DNA from: Micromonospora qiuiae
GTDB lineage: Bacteria > Actinomycetota > Actinomycetes > Mycobacteriales > Micromonosporaceae
Reading direction: 5' to 3'
DNA length: 64,000 nucleotides
Assembly (NCBI RefSeq): GCF_016863555.1
Contig: NZ_BOPC01000031.1
Span: 57,715-121,714, forward strand
Shown: piece by piece, positions 44,501 through 53,549 of the stretch
Layout of the letters: the number at the start of each line of letters is the position of its first letter
How positions within the stretch are numbered: the first letter of the stretch is position 1
Notes under the pieces: generated by a model
Told to the model about the DNA's origin: nothing
Database searches by the model: none
What the model saw: the letters and a program-made list of their open reading frames with translations, nothing else
Position numbers and translations under genes: made by a program

Positions 44501-44741
44501 CGCCGGCCCGCACCACGATCGGCGCCGGGTCGGCGGAGTAGTAGCTGCCGTCGCCGAGGATCGGGTTGACGGCGTTGGTGAAGGTGTACGACTCGGGCTC
44601 GGCGGCGTGGGCCGGGCTGGCAACGCCGCCCAGACCACCGGCGACGAGCCCGGCGACCGCCGCCACGGCGACCGCCCTGCGCAACCGGCGCGACGGCCGG
44701 CCCGATGGTGGGGCGGCGTCGCGCCCCACGATGGTGTTCAC
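41547..44741 (-). CDS. Secreted GH43-type glycosidase with two discoidin-like domains, Ig-like domains and a C-terminal module
   Basis: 1064 residues from GTG 44741 with GAGGAG upstream. Signal peptide about 1-47. A five-bladed GH43-type propeller (about 50-390) shows the three expected acids: Asp71 (SADPAPI), Asp213 (NIDPTIL) and Glu264 (GFFEAAW). Then a discoidin-like carbohydrate domain (about 405-545), a Big_4-type Ig domain, further Ig-like repeats (about 630-780), a second discoidin-like domain (about 790-930), and the 95-residue terminal module shared with the DUF6351 and 1578-residue proteins. Arabinofuranosidase/arabinanase activity fits the neighbours; xylosidase cannot be excluded. 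Confidence 0.85.
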   Translation of the reverse strand: MNTIVGRDAAPPSGRPSRRLRRAVAVAAVAGLVAGGLGGVASPAHAAEPESYTFTNAVNPILGDGSYYSADPAPIVVRAGAPGNDTGRDQLYIYTGHDQAGPSTNDFIMNEWGAFRTTDVAAGEWTHFPSLMRPEQVFDWATPGRAYAGQVVQGVDGRYYWYVPIHERNSPASDKFAIGVAVSESPTGPWTDHAGGPIISQRVPTPNNIHNIDPTILVDGEAPHQRVYIWWGSFSQLRMLELRQDMKTPVGTPRTVTGLTGFFEAAWAFTRNGTYYLAYAGNNAGPTSQCTPANYHACIAYATATSPEGPWTYRGTMLRPVSSTTSHPGILEFNGRWYIAYHTADAVGGGHFRRSVAIDPVEWDDTQTPPRMKLVTPTPAKGRDLTPRPNIAQEARVTVSNEPVPTQYWVKALNDEIVRSNPLPPDMWGTWTSNNPPQQWVQYTWDQPMRISGSQIDFWNDQPQATGVGVAAPARWRMQYWNLDTGQWADVPNPSGFPTGTQGFQNTTFDPVTTTQVRAVFDASTNGSTYSAVAVEEWKVLAAQPEAAVTAPAMTVEVGESDLPDTLPVSVGGETLRVPVYWDAVQPEEVAAPRTFTIGGTVLGYAAGRVSAQVTVISPDDTEGDETAPTVTLTPSGSAGGAGWFRSAVRVRVAGVDDRGGRLTISARVNDGQPTVADDVRYVDVTVSGDGQHTVTATATDRAGNVSTPANLGVRIDATAPVSTATVHSTTRSVTVTATDATSGVARIEYAIGTGAWTTYDGAVAAPDSNRHTVSFRAIDVAGNLETARTVAIPADLSGPLTGNIGPIATPSASYTASWNSVTALNDGADPANPSQAQIWGTWSGTRPATQWVQYEWTRPVRITGTELKFWRDSNQGSGEGVAQPDGWVLQYWDEAGSAWRDVTGASPYGTSTTAFNRVTFDPVSTSRVRATIRANGNGTTYSAVAITEWRVFADDPGVRPELPVTVTAQARCLAGKAYVAVQARNGHDAPVDIALETAYGERTFADVAPGGNAFQQFATRAASVTAGTATVRVTGSVDGRDTTTLVTAEHAGANCAADPRQAQ

Positions 44742-44773
44742 GGTGTCGATCTCCTCACTCGTTACCCGGAGGG

Positions 44774-44804
44774 GGTGGCGGCGCCGGTGCCGGGCGCCGC
44801 CACC
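44774..44804 (-). terminator. Hairpin between two secreted-enzyme genes
   Basis: GGTGGCGGCGC (44774-44784) pairs with GCGCCGCCACC (44794-44804) just past the stop of the 1578-residue gene and before the GH43-type gene, so the two may be expressed separately. Confidence 0.75.
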
Positions 44805-44814
44805 ACGAAGGGGG

Positions 44815-47800
44815 TCAGCCGCAGGTGAGCGCGCCGAACGGCGCCTCGAACTCCACGGTCACCGGCTCGCCGTCGACCATCCCGGTGGCCTTCACCGTCG
44901 CGGTTCCGGCCGGCACCGACTTGGTGCGGGTGTTGAACGCCTGGAAGGCGGACTTTCCGGAAGCCACGTCGGCGACTGTCCGCGAGCCGTACGGCGTGAT
45001 CAACTCGATGGTGAGCGGCCCGTCCTCGGCGTTGCGGGCGTTGACCGCGACGTAGACGTTGCTGCCGGTGCAGCGGGTGCTGGCCTGCACCTCGACGTCC
45101 CACATCGGGGTCTCGGGCGGGTCGCCCACGGTGAGGGTCAGCGTGGTTCGCGTGGCGCCGGCCTCGCTGACGTAGTCGGGCAGGATCAGGTCACCGATGA
45201 CGGTGTACCGGCCGGGGGTGTTGACGATGTTCTCGTCGAAGTCCCAGTCGACACCGATGGCCTGGTTGTCCCGGGAGCCGTCGTTGTAGGAGACCTCCAC
45301 CTTCTCCGGCAGCCAGGGCAGCTCGCCGACCTCGACGGCCTGCTCGAACCGTTCGGCGCCCTGGATCGAGATGCCACCGGTGGACATCTCCGGCCGCACG
45401 TAGATCCGCGCCTCGGCGATCAGGCCGTACGCGTCGTTCGTGCCGTAGACCACGAACGGGTCGACGTTGGGCTCGGCGACCTGCTCGGGCGTGATCTCCT
45501 GCCAGTTGAACGCCACCTTGCCGCGGGCGCCGCTGGCGTAGACCGCGTCGAGCGTGCCCGGCAGGGTCGGCACCTGACCCACGCCGGTGCGGATCAGCAC
45601 CGGCGAGCGCACCGAGTCGACCGTCTCGCCGTTGGCCCGCCAGCGCAGCACGCCCGTGCCGGCCCCGCTGCCCTGCACGCCCCAGATGCGGATGCGCAGG
45701 TAACTGGTGGTGACCGGGGCGAACTCGAAGCGGTTGTACCGGTTGGTCACCAACCCACCGGCGTACGTCGATCCCTCGGCCAGCGTGACCGGCGTCCAGG
45801 TGGTGCCGTTCTCCGAGGTCTCGATGGCGTACGTGGTGGCGTTCGGGCGACGGGTGCCGCCGTTGTCGTCGTACCAGTAGATGTCGGTCGACGACAGCCG
45901 CACCGGCGCGCTCCAGTGGTACTGGATCCACGCCTGCCGCTCCGGGCTGGTGCCGTTCTGCGGCTGGCCCCAGTTGCCCCAGCCGTTGCCGGTGCCCGGG
46001 TTCGAGTTGTTCGGAGTCCCGGGGTCATTGACCCGCGAGTGGTTCTCCCACGACGCGGTGCCGCTGGTGCTGATCGTCGCCGAGGAGCCGAACTCCGCGC
46101 TGACCTCCCGCTTGGCGAGGGTCACCGCCACGGTCGCCGTCGAGCGCTTCTGCCCGTCGTCGGCGAAGAACCGGAACACGTAGTCACCGGCGACGGTGCC
46201 GGTCACCCGGGTGGCCAGCGCCTTCGCGTCGGCGAAGATGACGCCCGCACCCTCCGGGGCGGAGACGGTCTCCCACCCGAAGGTGAGTTCGCTGTCGTAG
46301 GGGATGCCGTCGTCGGTCGCCGTGGCGACCAGCCGGGTGGAGAGGTTGCCGTCACCCGAGGTGTCGCGCGAGGCGGTGACGACGGGCGCCTGGTTGGTGA
46401 CCTCCGGCACGTCCCGTCCCGAGTCGAACACCTGGATCTCGGAGATCGCGGTGTAGAAGGTCGGGTTGTTGGTGAAGGCGATGCGCAGCTTGTTCGACGT
46501 CACGGTGTCGAACAGCGCCTCGTTGAACTTCGCCGACGGGACGGTCGGGTTCTTGAACTGGTCCGGCACCTCCCGCCAGCCGCCGTCGCCGTCGGGCACC
46601 TGGACCCACCAGCGGGCCGGCTCGCGGTAGCCGCCCGCCTGCCGGTCGCTGACGAAGAACACCTTGACGTTGTCGAACGCCTTGGCCGCGCCGAGGTCCA
46701 GCTCGACGTAGCCGTTGCGCTCGGTGGTGCCGTAGTTGCCCCAGTACGGCTCGTTGGCGGTGATGCCGTCGGTGACGGCCGCCAGCGACACCGGCCGCTC
46801 GGTCTGCTTGATCGCGCCCGGGGTGTGGTTCATCGAGGTGCTGCTCCAGCCGGGCGTGTGGAACTGCCGCCACGGCGTCGGCCGCACGCCCTGCTGGGTG
46901 TACGACGAGCTGAGCTGCGCGCCCTGCGCCAGGTTCGGCGCGTCCTCGGTGAGGTCGATGCCGGCCGTCCTGAGGTAGCTGACCACACGGTCGTCGCTGA
47001 TCGGGGTGTCCACCGCGCTCGGGAAGTCGGCCCCGGTGGTGGCGGTGTAGGTGACCGTCAGACCCTCTTCGGCCTGCACCTGGTTGGTGTTCGGGTCGTA
47101 GGTGAGCCGGCCGAGCTGGTCGGTGCTGACCTTTCGCTCGCCGTTGAGGAAGAGGCTGTAGCCGGCACCCAGGCCGTACCTGCTGCCGTCGGGGTCCCAG
47201 ACGATGGTGACGTCCTGCCCGTGGTAGCGCAGGTTGTTGACCATGAAGTGGTCGTAGCCGAACCTGATCGGCCACAGCTCGATCTTGTCATCGGAACGCG
47301 GCTGGATGCCCGCCATGTCCTCGATGAAGATGTAGTTCATGTTGCCGAGCATGATGTGGTTCGGGTTGTTGCGGTTGTAGGTCCGCGTGGTCGGGTTCCA
47401 GTTGGAGTAGTACTCCGCCTGGTTCGGGGCGCGCACGTCCCCACCCGGGTAGATGCTCCAGGCCATCCAGTCCAGCAGCCGCTTGGCGTACGCCGGGGTG
47501 ATGTACTTCTGCTCCGGGTCGTAGTGCCGGAGGGCCGAGCGGACACCGCGGTACTGCACGGTGAAGTTGATGTTGGAGAAGTTGTTGGAGCCACCGATCC
47601 CGTACGCCGCCCGGTCGTACTGGTTGGCGGTGTAGAACGGGAAGATCGGGAAGTTGTCGCCGTAGGTCAGGAAGCGATACCCGTCGACGTACTTCCGCCA
47701 CTGGTCTTTCGGGATGAGGTTCTCGGCGTAGATGTCGTAGAGGTTCGACTCCTTGGCCGGGATCAGGTCACGCGCCGAGGCGGGCAGCGGATTGGGTCGC

Positions 47801-49551
47801 CCGTTGGCGGTCGCCGCGCTGGTGGCGCCGTGCGACGTGCCGGCCAGGAACATCCGCATGTCCGGGCTCCACAGCCGGTTGAGGATCGCGTCGCGGATCT
47901 CGTCGGCCCTGGTCCCCATCTCGTCGACCTTGGCCTGGTCGGCGCCGGAGACCTGGTAGAGCTGGCGGGCCGCGTCGAAGGCGCCCCACACGTACGCCGA
48001 CTCGGGGCGCTCGATCGTCCGCGCGCCCGGCGCCCCGGCGTTGGACTTCGGGAAGCCGAAGGTGATGGCGTCGGCGTCGTTGCCCGGCATGTAGTTGGTG
48101 TCGTAGGCGATCAACTTGTCGTTGTTGCCGTCGTAGTGCTCCAGTTGCCCCACGCCGTCGCCCTCGAAGTACCCGGCGAACTTGCGGGCGATCTCCTTGC
48201 CACCGCCGTGCACCTGGTACGCCTCGAGCCCGGCCGTGCCGAGATACTGCGAGTAGTGGTTGTTCCAGCTCGTGTGACCGGGGCTGTCCAGGAAGGCCGA
48301 GGAGCCGGAGAGTTCACCGATGTTCAGGATCTGGCCGTACGGCAGGTAGGGCGTCCGCAGCCACTTGGTGTCCTGCAGGTGCATCGGCTGGGTCAGCGCG
48401 ACGGCGTTCTGGTAGAGGTTCACTCCCTCGATCGTCGTCGGGTACTGGTAGACGTGGCCGGAGGCGTTGGCGTCGAGCGAGTTGTACCGCTCGCCCCACC
48501 AGCGGTAGACGATGGCCTTCTCCAGCGCCGGGTCGGGCACGTTGAGATACGGCACGTCCTGCGCCCAGCGGCGGTTGAACTCGGTGATGCCGGTACGCAC
48601 GGCCTCGGCCGGCGACAGCTCGGCGTACTCCTGGTAGCTCTCGACCGTCTCGGGCAGGGTGGCCGAGGAGACGGCGGCGACGACCTTCAGCGACAGCGAG
48701 CCACCGGCCGGGACGGTGACCTCGCGGTCGAGGTTGCTGCCGCTGCGGGTGAACCCGTCACCGGTGAGGTCGATCCTGATCTGGTCCCACGCGGTGTCGA
48801 CCAGGCCGTTGTTGGAGCCACTGGTGATGGTGCGGGTGCCGGTCAGCTCGGCGGTGCCGCGTCCGGGCTGGGTGGCCAGCGGTGCGGCGGCCCGGACGGT
48901 GAAGGTGGCCGCCGAGCCGCCGGAGTTGGTGAGGTCGATCGCGGTGACCGCCACGTTGTCGTAGGTGATGAACTTGGTCAGGTCGGCGGTGACGCCGGTG
49001 TTCCCGATCGTGTACCGGCTCTTGGCGTGGCTCGGCGCGTTGAACCGGTTCGCGTTGACCTCGGTGACGGTCTGACCGGGCACGGTGACCGTGTACAGGT
49101 TGCCGAGGTTGTTGGGGCCACCGACGTACGCGCTGCCGGCGAAGCCCATGATGGTGAAGTTGTTGTTACTGGCGCCGCGCATGTACAGGGAGCGGCCTCG
49201 GGTCATCAGCACCGTTGACCCGAGCGTTCCACGCACCCCGAGGACGCGGTCGAGGTAGTAGTCGGTGCCGCCGGCGGCGAGGTCCTTCTCGAAGATCGAC
49301 TGGTGCAGGTTTCCGGCGGTGAACGGCACCCCGGGCTTGAGCTGGTCGGCGATGGTGGCGAGGTTGCTGTAGACCGGATCCCCGATCTCCATCACGTGGT
49401 TCTGGCCGTTGGTGTAGACCCCGACGTCGCTCTCGTTGCCAGGCAGGATCGGGCTGGCGGCGTGGGCCGGGGTCGGTATCGCTGTCCCTCCCACCACGAG
49501 CGCGGCGAGGGCGGCCCAGAGGGGCGCCCTTCTCACGCGTCTGCGGATCAT
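44815..49551 (-). CDS. Large secreted (alpha/alpha)6-type glycosidase-like protein with discoidin and Ig domains
   Basis: 1578 residues; ATG 49551 follows GGAGGAAG. Signal peptide about 1-32 (IRRRVRRAP...PAHAA). A beta-sandwich region (about 35-320) precedes an (alpha/alpha)6-type domain (about 330-800) with RWWGERYNSL, WNNHYSQYL, AAYGIGGSNNFSNINF and WPIRFGYDHFMVNNLRYHG. Two discoidin-like domains (about 880-1025 and 1110-1270), Ig-like segments and a Big_4-type domain follow, then the shared 95-residue terminal module. I could not assign a GH family; the layout resembles MGH1/GH142-like proteins acting on branched plant glycans. An operator-like 13-mer lies 84 bp upstream. Confidence 0.75.
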   Translation of the reverse strand: MIRRRVRRAPLWAALAALVVGGTAIPTPAHAASPILPGNESDVGVYTNGQNHVMEIGDPVYSNLATIADQLKPGVPFTAGNLHQSIFEKDLAAGGTDYYLDRVLGVRGTLGSTVLMTRGRSLYMRGASNNNFTIMGFAGSAYVGGPNNLGNLYTVTVPGQTVTEVNANRFNAPSHAKSRYTIGNTGVTADLTKFITYDNVAVTAIDLTNSGGSAATFTVRAAAPLATQPGRGTAELTGTRTITSGSNNGLVDTAWDQIRIDLTGDGFTRSGSNLDREVTVPAGGSLSLKVVAAVSSATLPETVESYQEYAELSPAEAVRTGITEFNRRWAQDVPYLNVPDPALEKAIVYRWWGERYNSLDANASGHVYQYPTTIEGVNLYQNAVALTQPMHLQDTKWLRTPYLPYGQILNIGELSGSSAFLDSPGHTSWNNHYSQYLGTAGLEAYQVHGGGKEIARKFAGYFEGDGVGQLEHYDGNNDKLIAYDTNYMPGNDADAITFGFPKSNAGAPGARTIERPESAYVWGAFDAARQLYQVSGADQAKVDEMGTRADEIRDAILNRLWSPDMRMFLAGTSHGATSAATANGRPNPLPASARDLIPAKESNLYDIYAENLIPKDQWRKYVDGYRFLTYGDNFPIFPFYTANQYDRAAYGIGGSNNFSNINFTVQYRGVRSALRHYDPEQKYITPAYAKRLLDWMAWSIYPGGDVRAPNQAEYYSNWNPTTRTYNRNNPNHIMLGNMNYIFIEDMAGIQPRSDDKIELWPIRFGYDHFMVNNLRYHGQDVTIVWDPDGSRYGLGAGYSLFLNGERKVSTDQLGRLTYDPNTNQVQAEEGLTVTYTATTGADFPSAVDTPISDDRVVSYLRTAGIDLTEDAPNLAQGAQLSSSYTQQGVRPTPWRQFHTPGWSSTSMNHTPGAIKQTERPVSLAAVTDGITANEPYWGNYGTTERNGYVELDLGAAKAFDNVKVFFVSDRQAGGYREPARWWVQVPDGDGGWREVPDQFKNPTVPSAKFNEALFDTVTSNKLRIAFTNNPTFYTAISEIQVFDSGRDVPEVTNQAPVVTASRDTSGDGNLSTRLVATATDDGIPYDSELTFGWETVSAPEGAGVIFADAKALATRVTGTVAGDYVFRFFADDGQKRSTATVAVTLAKREVSAEFGSSATISTSGTASWENHSRVNDPGTPNNSNPGTGNGWGNWGQPQNGTSPERQAWIQYHWSAPVRLSSTDIYWYDDNGGTRRPNATTYAIETSENGTTWTPVTLAEGSTYAGGLVTNRYNRFEFAPVTTSYLRIRIWGVQGSGAGTGVLRWRANGETVDSVRSPVLIRTGVGQVPTLPGTLDAVYASGARGKVAFNWQEITPEQVAEPNVDPFVVYGTNDAYGLIAEARIYVRPEMSTGGISIQGAERFEQAVEVGELPWLPEKVEVSYNDGSRDNQAIGVDWDFDENIVNTPGRYTVIGDLILPDYVSEAGATRTTLTLTVGDPPETPMWDVEVQASTRCTGSNVYVAVNARNAEDGPLTIELITPYGSRTVADVASGKSAFQAFNTRTKSVPAGTATVKATGMVDGEPVTVEFEAPFGALTCG

Positions 49552-49633
49552 GTTTCTTCCTCCCTGTTGTCGGTGCGGCCGGACGGGTGAGGCGTCACGG
49601 CCGCGCCTTCGGTGGTGATGGCACTGGCCTCGG

Positions 49634-49648
49634 TGTGAGCGTTAACAC
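49634..49648. promoter_or_regulatory. LacI-type operator overlapping the GH127 stop codon
   Basis: TGTGAGCGTTAACAC contains the same 13-mer GTGAGCGTTAACA as the GH127-LamG promoter at 39879-39891, here in the opposite orientation. It covers the TAA stop of the GH127 gene (49642-49644) and precedes the 1578-residue gene. No clear -10/-35 was found next to it. Confidence 0.65.
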
Positions 49649-51591
49649 GAGGCGTCGCCCGAAGCTGGGTCGGTAGCGGTGGGCAGCCAGACGCGCATCG
49701 TCGAGGGCCCGCGGTTGGCCCAGGCGTGGTACGGCACCAGCACCACCTCGTCGAGCACCGCCTCGGTGGCGGGTGCCGACTCGGCCCGGTCCGCCCGGTA
49801 GGGCCATTCGTGGTCACGCAGGCGCACCCGCCGGCACCGCACCGCGACGTCGCCGTCGACCAGGCGCGGCGGTTGGTCGAGGTCGACGCGGAGTTCGTCG
49901 ACGCTGTCGATCTCCGGGACGTCGACCGATTCCACGGCGAGCACGAGCGGGCCGCGCTCCACCGCGACGCAACCGCGGACCGCGTCGATGCGGGGGTCCG
50001 GGTAGGTGAACCGGGGTGCCATCGGCAGCGACAGCACGACCTCGTCGCCACGCCGCCACGTCCGGTGCTCGGTCACGAATCCCGGATCGACCGGCCGGGT
50101 CTTCCCGTTGGCGGTCATGGTCGCGCCGTTCGTCGCCCACCCCGGTACCCGGAGCGTCAGCGACCAGGGTTGGTCGTCGTCGCTGTCGATCCGCACCCGG
50201 ATCTCCCCGTCGTGCGGGTAGTCGGTCGCGACGACCAGGCACCGAGCCCGGCCGTCGGCGAGGCGCTGCTCGACGGTGCCGGACACGTACTGGTGAAGTT
50301 GGAGACCGTCGTCGTCGTGGGTGGCGACGTACGCCGGCAGGCTGGCCATAATCCGGGCGATGTTGGTCGGGCAGCAGGACACCTCGAACCACGGCGCCCG
50401 CAGCGAGGCCGCCGCGCGCGGGCTGGGACGCTCGGCGTCGGGCCGCGTGCCGAGCTCGCGACGATGCAGGGTGTTGGTGTAGAAGAAACTCCGGCCGTCG
50501 GCCGACGGCGAGGTGCAGACCACGTTGAACAGCGTCCGCTCGATGAGATCGGCGTACCGGGGATCGCCCTCGGCGAGCAGCAGCCGCCACGCGAGCATCA
50601 CCGAGCCGATGCCGGCGCAGGTCTCGGAGTAGGCGCGGTCGGGGGGCAGCATCCAGTCCTCGCCGAACGCCTCGTCCTGGTGGCGGGAGCCCTGCCCGCC
50701 GGTGACGTACGTGCGCCGGGTCACCGCGTTGCGCCACTGGTGGCGTACCGCTTCCAGCAGGCTGGCGTCCCTCAGATCGACGGCGACGTCGACCGCGCCG
50801 GCGGCCAGATAGTTCGCCCGCACCGCGTGCCCGCGCAGCACCGTCGCCGCCCGTACCGGAAGCTCGTCCTGGTAGTACTCCCGGCCGAACTCCACATCGC
50901 CGAGCCGACCGTGGCCCCGCCGGTCGACGAAGAGGGCGGCCTGGTACAGGTAGCGGTCCTCACCGGTTACGCGGGCGAACTCGACGAGCGCCGTCTCGAT
51001 CCCCGGGTGCCCGCAGATGCCGTCGATGCCCTCCGGCCCGAACGTGTCGCAGACGTTGTCGGCCGCGCGGCGCGCGACATCGAGCAGTCCATCGTCGGCG
51101 TCCGGACACGTCCGGGCCCGGGCGACCGCAGCCTGGAGCAGGTGACCGACGCAGTAGAGCTCGTGGCCCCACTCGAGGTCGGACCAACGCGGCGCCTGCC
51201 CGGGCCCGCCGAAGTTGGTGTTGAGATACCCGTCGGGTCGCTGTGCCGCGGCCACCCGTCGCACGACGGTGCGGAACCTGGTCTCGAGCCGCTCGTCTCC
51301 GGTCCGACCGATCTCCCATGCCACCGCCTCGAGAAACTTGTAGATCTCCGAGTCGGCGAACTCGCGGCCCCGTCGCTCCCGGGGCGGGCCTCCCCGGGCG
51401 GCGAGGTCGAAGTTCCGGATCCAGCCCGCCCGTTCGAGCCAGTGTTCGATGTGCTCGAGGGTGGCTTTCCCGTTGACCGACTGACGCTCGGCCCAGAATC
51501 CGCCCGTGATGCGCGTTCCGTCCAACCCGATCGGCCGGAGCCGGCCACGCGCCGGCAGGACGGGTGCGACCGAAGGTGCGCTGCCGCTCAT
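49642..51591 (-). CDS. Cytoplasmic GH127 beta-L-arabinofuranosidase
   Basis: 649 residues with no signal peptide. ATG 51591 has AAAGGA six bases before it; ATG 51597 overlaps the permease stop (ATGA) but has no spacing for a ribosome site. The GH127 zinc/cysteine centre is complete: Glu323-x-Cys325 (YSETCAG) and Cys406-Cys407 (VSCCPTN); the C-terminal part is beta-sandwich. It would release L-arabinose from imported beta-arabinofuranosyl oligosaccharides. It is the fourth gene of an operon behind the binding protein and two permeases. Confidence 0.93.
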   Translation of the reverse strand: MSGSAPSVAPVLPARGRLRPIGLDGTRITGGFWAERQSVNGKATLEHIEHWLERAGWIRNFDLAARGGPPRERRGREFADSEIYKFLEAVAWEIGRTGDERLETRFRTVVRRVAAAQRPDGYLNTNFGGPGQAPRWSDLEWGHELYCVGHLLQAAVARARTCPDADDGLLDVARRAADNVCDTFGPEGIDGICGHPGIETALVEFARVTGEDRYLYQAALFVDRRGHGRLGDVEFGREYYQDELPVRAATVLRGHAVRANYLAAGAVDVAVDLRDASLLEAVRHQWRNAVTRRTYVTGGQGSRHQDEAFGEDWMLPPDRAYSETCAGIGSVMLAWRLLLAEGDPRYADLIERTLFNVVCTSPSADGRSFFYTNTLHRRELGTRPDAERPSPRAAASLRAPWFEVSCCPTNIARIMASLPAYVATHDDDGLQLHQYVSGTVEQRLADGRARCLVVATDYPHDGEIRVRIDSDDDQPWSLTLRVPGWATNGATMTANGKTRPVDPGFVTEHRTWRRGDEVVLSLPMAPRFTYPDPRIDAVRGCVAVERGPLVLAVESVDVPEIDSVDELRVDLDQPPRLVDGDVAVRCRRVRLRDHEWPYRADRAESAPATEAVLDEVVLVPYHAWANRGPSTMRVWLPTATDPASGDASC

Positions 51592-51593
51592 GT

Positions 51594-52514
51594 TCATCCT
51601 TTCATTGCGCCGGACATGAAGCCGCGCACGTAGTGACGTTGAAGCAGAAGGAACAGGACGATGCAGGGCAGGGCGAGAACGACGACGCCCGCCTCGGTCG
51701 CGCCGTAGTCGACGACACCCTGGACCTGGCCGCGCAGGTTGGAGACCGCGAGCGGAAGGGTCATGCGCTCGGTGTCGTTGATGAGGATCAGCGGCGCCAT
51801 GAAGTCGTTCCAGGCGGCGAGGAACGCGAACAGCCCGACGGTGATCAGGCCCGGCTTCACCGCCGGCAACAGCACCCGCCACAGTGCGCTGAACGAGGAG
51901 CAGCCGTCGACCATGGCCGCCTCGTCGAGCTCGCGTGGCACCGCCTCGAAGGAGATGCGCATCAGGAAGGTGGCGAACGGCAGCTGGAACATCGCGAGCA
52001 CGAGGGCCACGCCGACCAGGGAGTTCTGCAGCCCGACCTGGTTGAGCAGCACGTAGAGCGGGATCAGCAGCGTCGCGTACGGGACCATCAGGATGGCGAG
52101 CGTGACGAGGAAGAGGACGTTGCGCCCGGGGAACCGGAACCGGGCGAACGCGTAACCGCCGAGGAAGGAGATCCCCAGGGTCAGGGCGACGGTGAGCAGC
52201 GAGACGAACGCCGAGTTGGCGAGGTAGCGCCAGATGCCGGCCTGATAGTGGGACAGCGTCACGTAGTTGCCGAATCCCCAGCCGTTCACCTGGTTCGTCC
52301 CGGGCTGTGGGGAGACCGAGGCGACCGCGGTCCAGAGCAGCGGGGCCAGGAAGATCAGTCCCATCGCTCCGGTGAACACCCAGTACGGCGTACGCAGGGC
52401 GATGCCGGCGATGGTGACACCGGCCGGTCTTCTCGGGCGGGCCGGTCCCGCGGCGGGCGGCGGAGGTGGTGGTTCATCGGCGGCGGGCGCGGTGGTGCGG
52501 GAAGGGGCGACCAT
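51594..52514 (-). CDS. Sugar ABC transporter permease, MalG/CUT1 type
   Basis: 306 residues from ATG 52514; GAGGAG lies upstream. A Pro-rich cytoplasmic start of about 35 residues is followed by six membrane segments and the CUT1 EAA motif EAAMVDGCSSFSALWRVLLPAVKPGL. It forms the channel with the MalF-type partner 5 bp upstream. No ATPase gene is in this operon; as usual for actinobacterial CUT1 importers, a shared MsiK-like ATPase encoded elsewhere would serve it. Confidence 0.93.
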   Translation of the reverse strand: MVAPSRTTAPAADEPPPPPPAAGPARPRRPAGVTIAGIALRTPYWVFTGAMGLIFLAPLLWTAVASVSPQPGTNQVNGWGFGNYVTLSHYQAGIWRYLANSAFVSLLTVALTLGISFLGGYAFARFRFPGRNVLFLVTLAILMVPYATLLIPLYVLLNQVGLQNSLVGVALVLAMFQLPFATFLMRISFEAVPRELDEAAMVDGCSSFSALWRVLLPAVKPGLITVGLFAFLAAWNDFMAPLILINDTERMTLPLAVSNLRGQVQGVVDYGATEAGVVVLALPCIVLFLLLQRHYVRGFMSGAMKG

Positions 52515-52519
52515 CGGCG

Positions 52520-53437
52520 TCAGTTCTCCTCGGTCCGGAAGGCGCGCAGTTGCAGCACATTGATCAGGATCAGGGCCAGCAGCACGATGACCGAGAGGGC
52601 CGCTGCCACGCCGAGGTCGTTCTGCCCCTGGAAGGCCACCATGTAGATGAGCTGGACGACGGTGATCGTGCTGTTGTCGGGCCCGCCCTTGGTGAGGATG
52701 TAGAACTGCTCGAAGGCGAGCAGGGAGCCGGTCACGCAGAGCACGGTCGTCAGGGCCAGCGTCGGCCGCAGCAGCGGCAGGGTGACCTTCCGGAAGGTCT
52801 GCCACCTGCTGGCGCCGTCCGAGCGGGCGGCCTCGTACACCTCCGCCGGTATGCCCTGCAGACCGACGAGCATGAGCACCATGTAGAAACCGGCGTACCG
52901 CCACACGATGAGGAAGACCGTCGAGAAGAGCGCCGCGTTCGGCGAGCCGAGGAAGGTGAAGCCCAGGGCGTCCATCACGGGTGCCAGCGGGCTCGCGTAG
53001 GGCGAGTAGAGCACGTAGAACAGCAGTGACGCCGAGGCCAGCCCGAGGGCGCTGGGAATCAGGAACGAGGCGCGGAGCAGGTTGTTCCAGCGGCTCGACT
53101 CCTGCACCAGCAGAGCCAGTCCCAACCCGAGTGCCAGCAGCAGCACGGTCGCGAGCACGGTGTACTTGAGGGTGAAGACCACCGAGTCGGTGAAGAAACG
53201 GTGATCCACCGCCTTGACGAAGTTGTCCGGAGCGTTGATTCCCTGATCACCGGTCAACAGCGGCCACCGCGACATCGACATCTTGACGACGAGCAGCAGC
53301 GGCACCGCGAACAGCGCCACCACGAACACCGCTGTCGGTGTCGCGTAGAGCCAGCCGAGCAGGGCCTGCCGGCTGCGGGGACGCGACCGGCCCCGCGGCG
53401 CCACACCGGGCGAGCGGGACGGTGCGATGACTTTCAT
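52520..53437 (-). CDS. Sugar ABC transporter permease, MalF/CUT1 type
   Basis: 305 residues from ATG 53437 with GAGAGG upstream. Six to seven membrane segments and the EAA motif EAARSDGASRWQTFRKVTLPLLRPTL. Partner of the MalG-type permease in one operon with the binding protein and GH127. Confidence 0.93.
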   Translation of the reverse strand: MKVIAPSRSPGVAPRGRSRPRSRQALLGWLYATPTAVFVVALFAVPLLLVVKMSMSRWPLLTGDQGINAPDNFVKAVDHRFFTDSVVFTLKYTVLATVLLLALGLGLALLVQESSRWNNLLRASFLIPSALGLASASLLFYVLYSPYASPLAPVMDALGFTFLGSPNAALFSTVFLIVWRYAGFYMVLMLVGLQGIPAEVYEAARSDGASRWQTFRKVTLPLLRPTLALTTVLCVTGSLLAFEQFYILTKGGPDNSTITVVQLIYMVAFQGQNDLGVAAALSVIVLLALILINVLQLRAFRTEEN

Positions 53438-53493
53438 GGGAACCTCTCCGTGTGTCGGCGGTCGTTGACGGGCCCGGGTGGTGGCGCCGGCCG

Positions 53494-53533
53494 CAGGCGG
53501 GTGCCGATCGGCAGGGTCGTCGGCACCCGCCTG
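53494..53533 (-). terminator. Intercistronic stem-loop in the sugar ABC operon
   Basis: CAGGCGGGTGCCGA (53494-53507) pairs perfectly with TCGGCACCCGCCTG (53520-53533), between the binding-protein and first permease genes. It has the same position as the hairpin at 33946-33980 in the other ABC operon. Confidence 0.8.
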
Positions 53534-53549
53534 GGGCGCGGGCGCGGAT

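Noticed and set aside
44566..49218. A 1550-codon open frame on the plus strand opposite the 1578-residue gene
   Set aside because: It is the antisense shadow of a high-GC gene: Arg/Gly/Val/His-biased composition, no ribosome site, no recognisable domain. The minus strand has signal peptide and folded domains.
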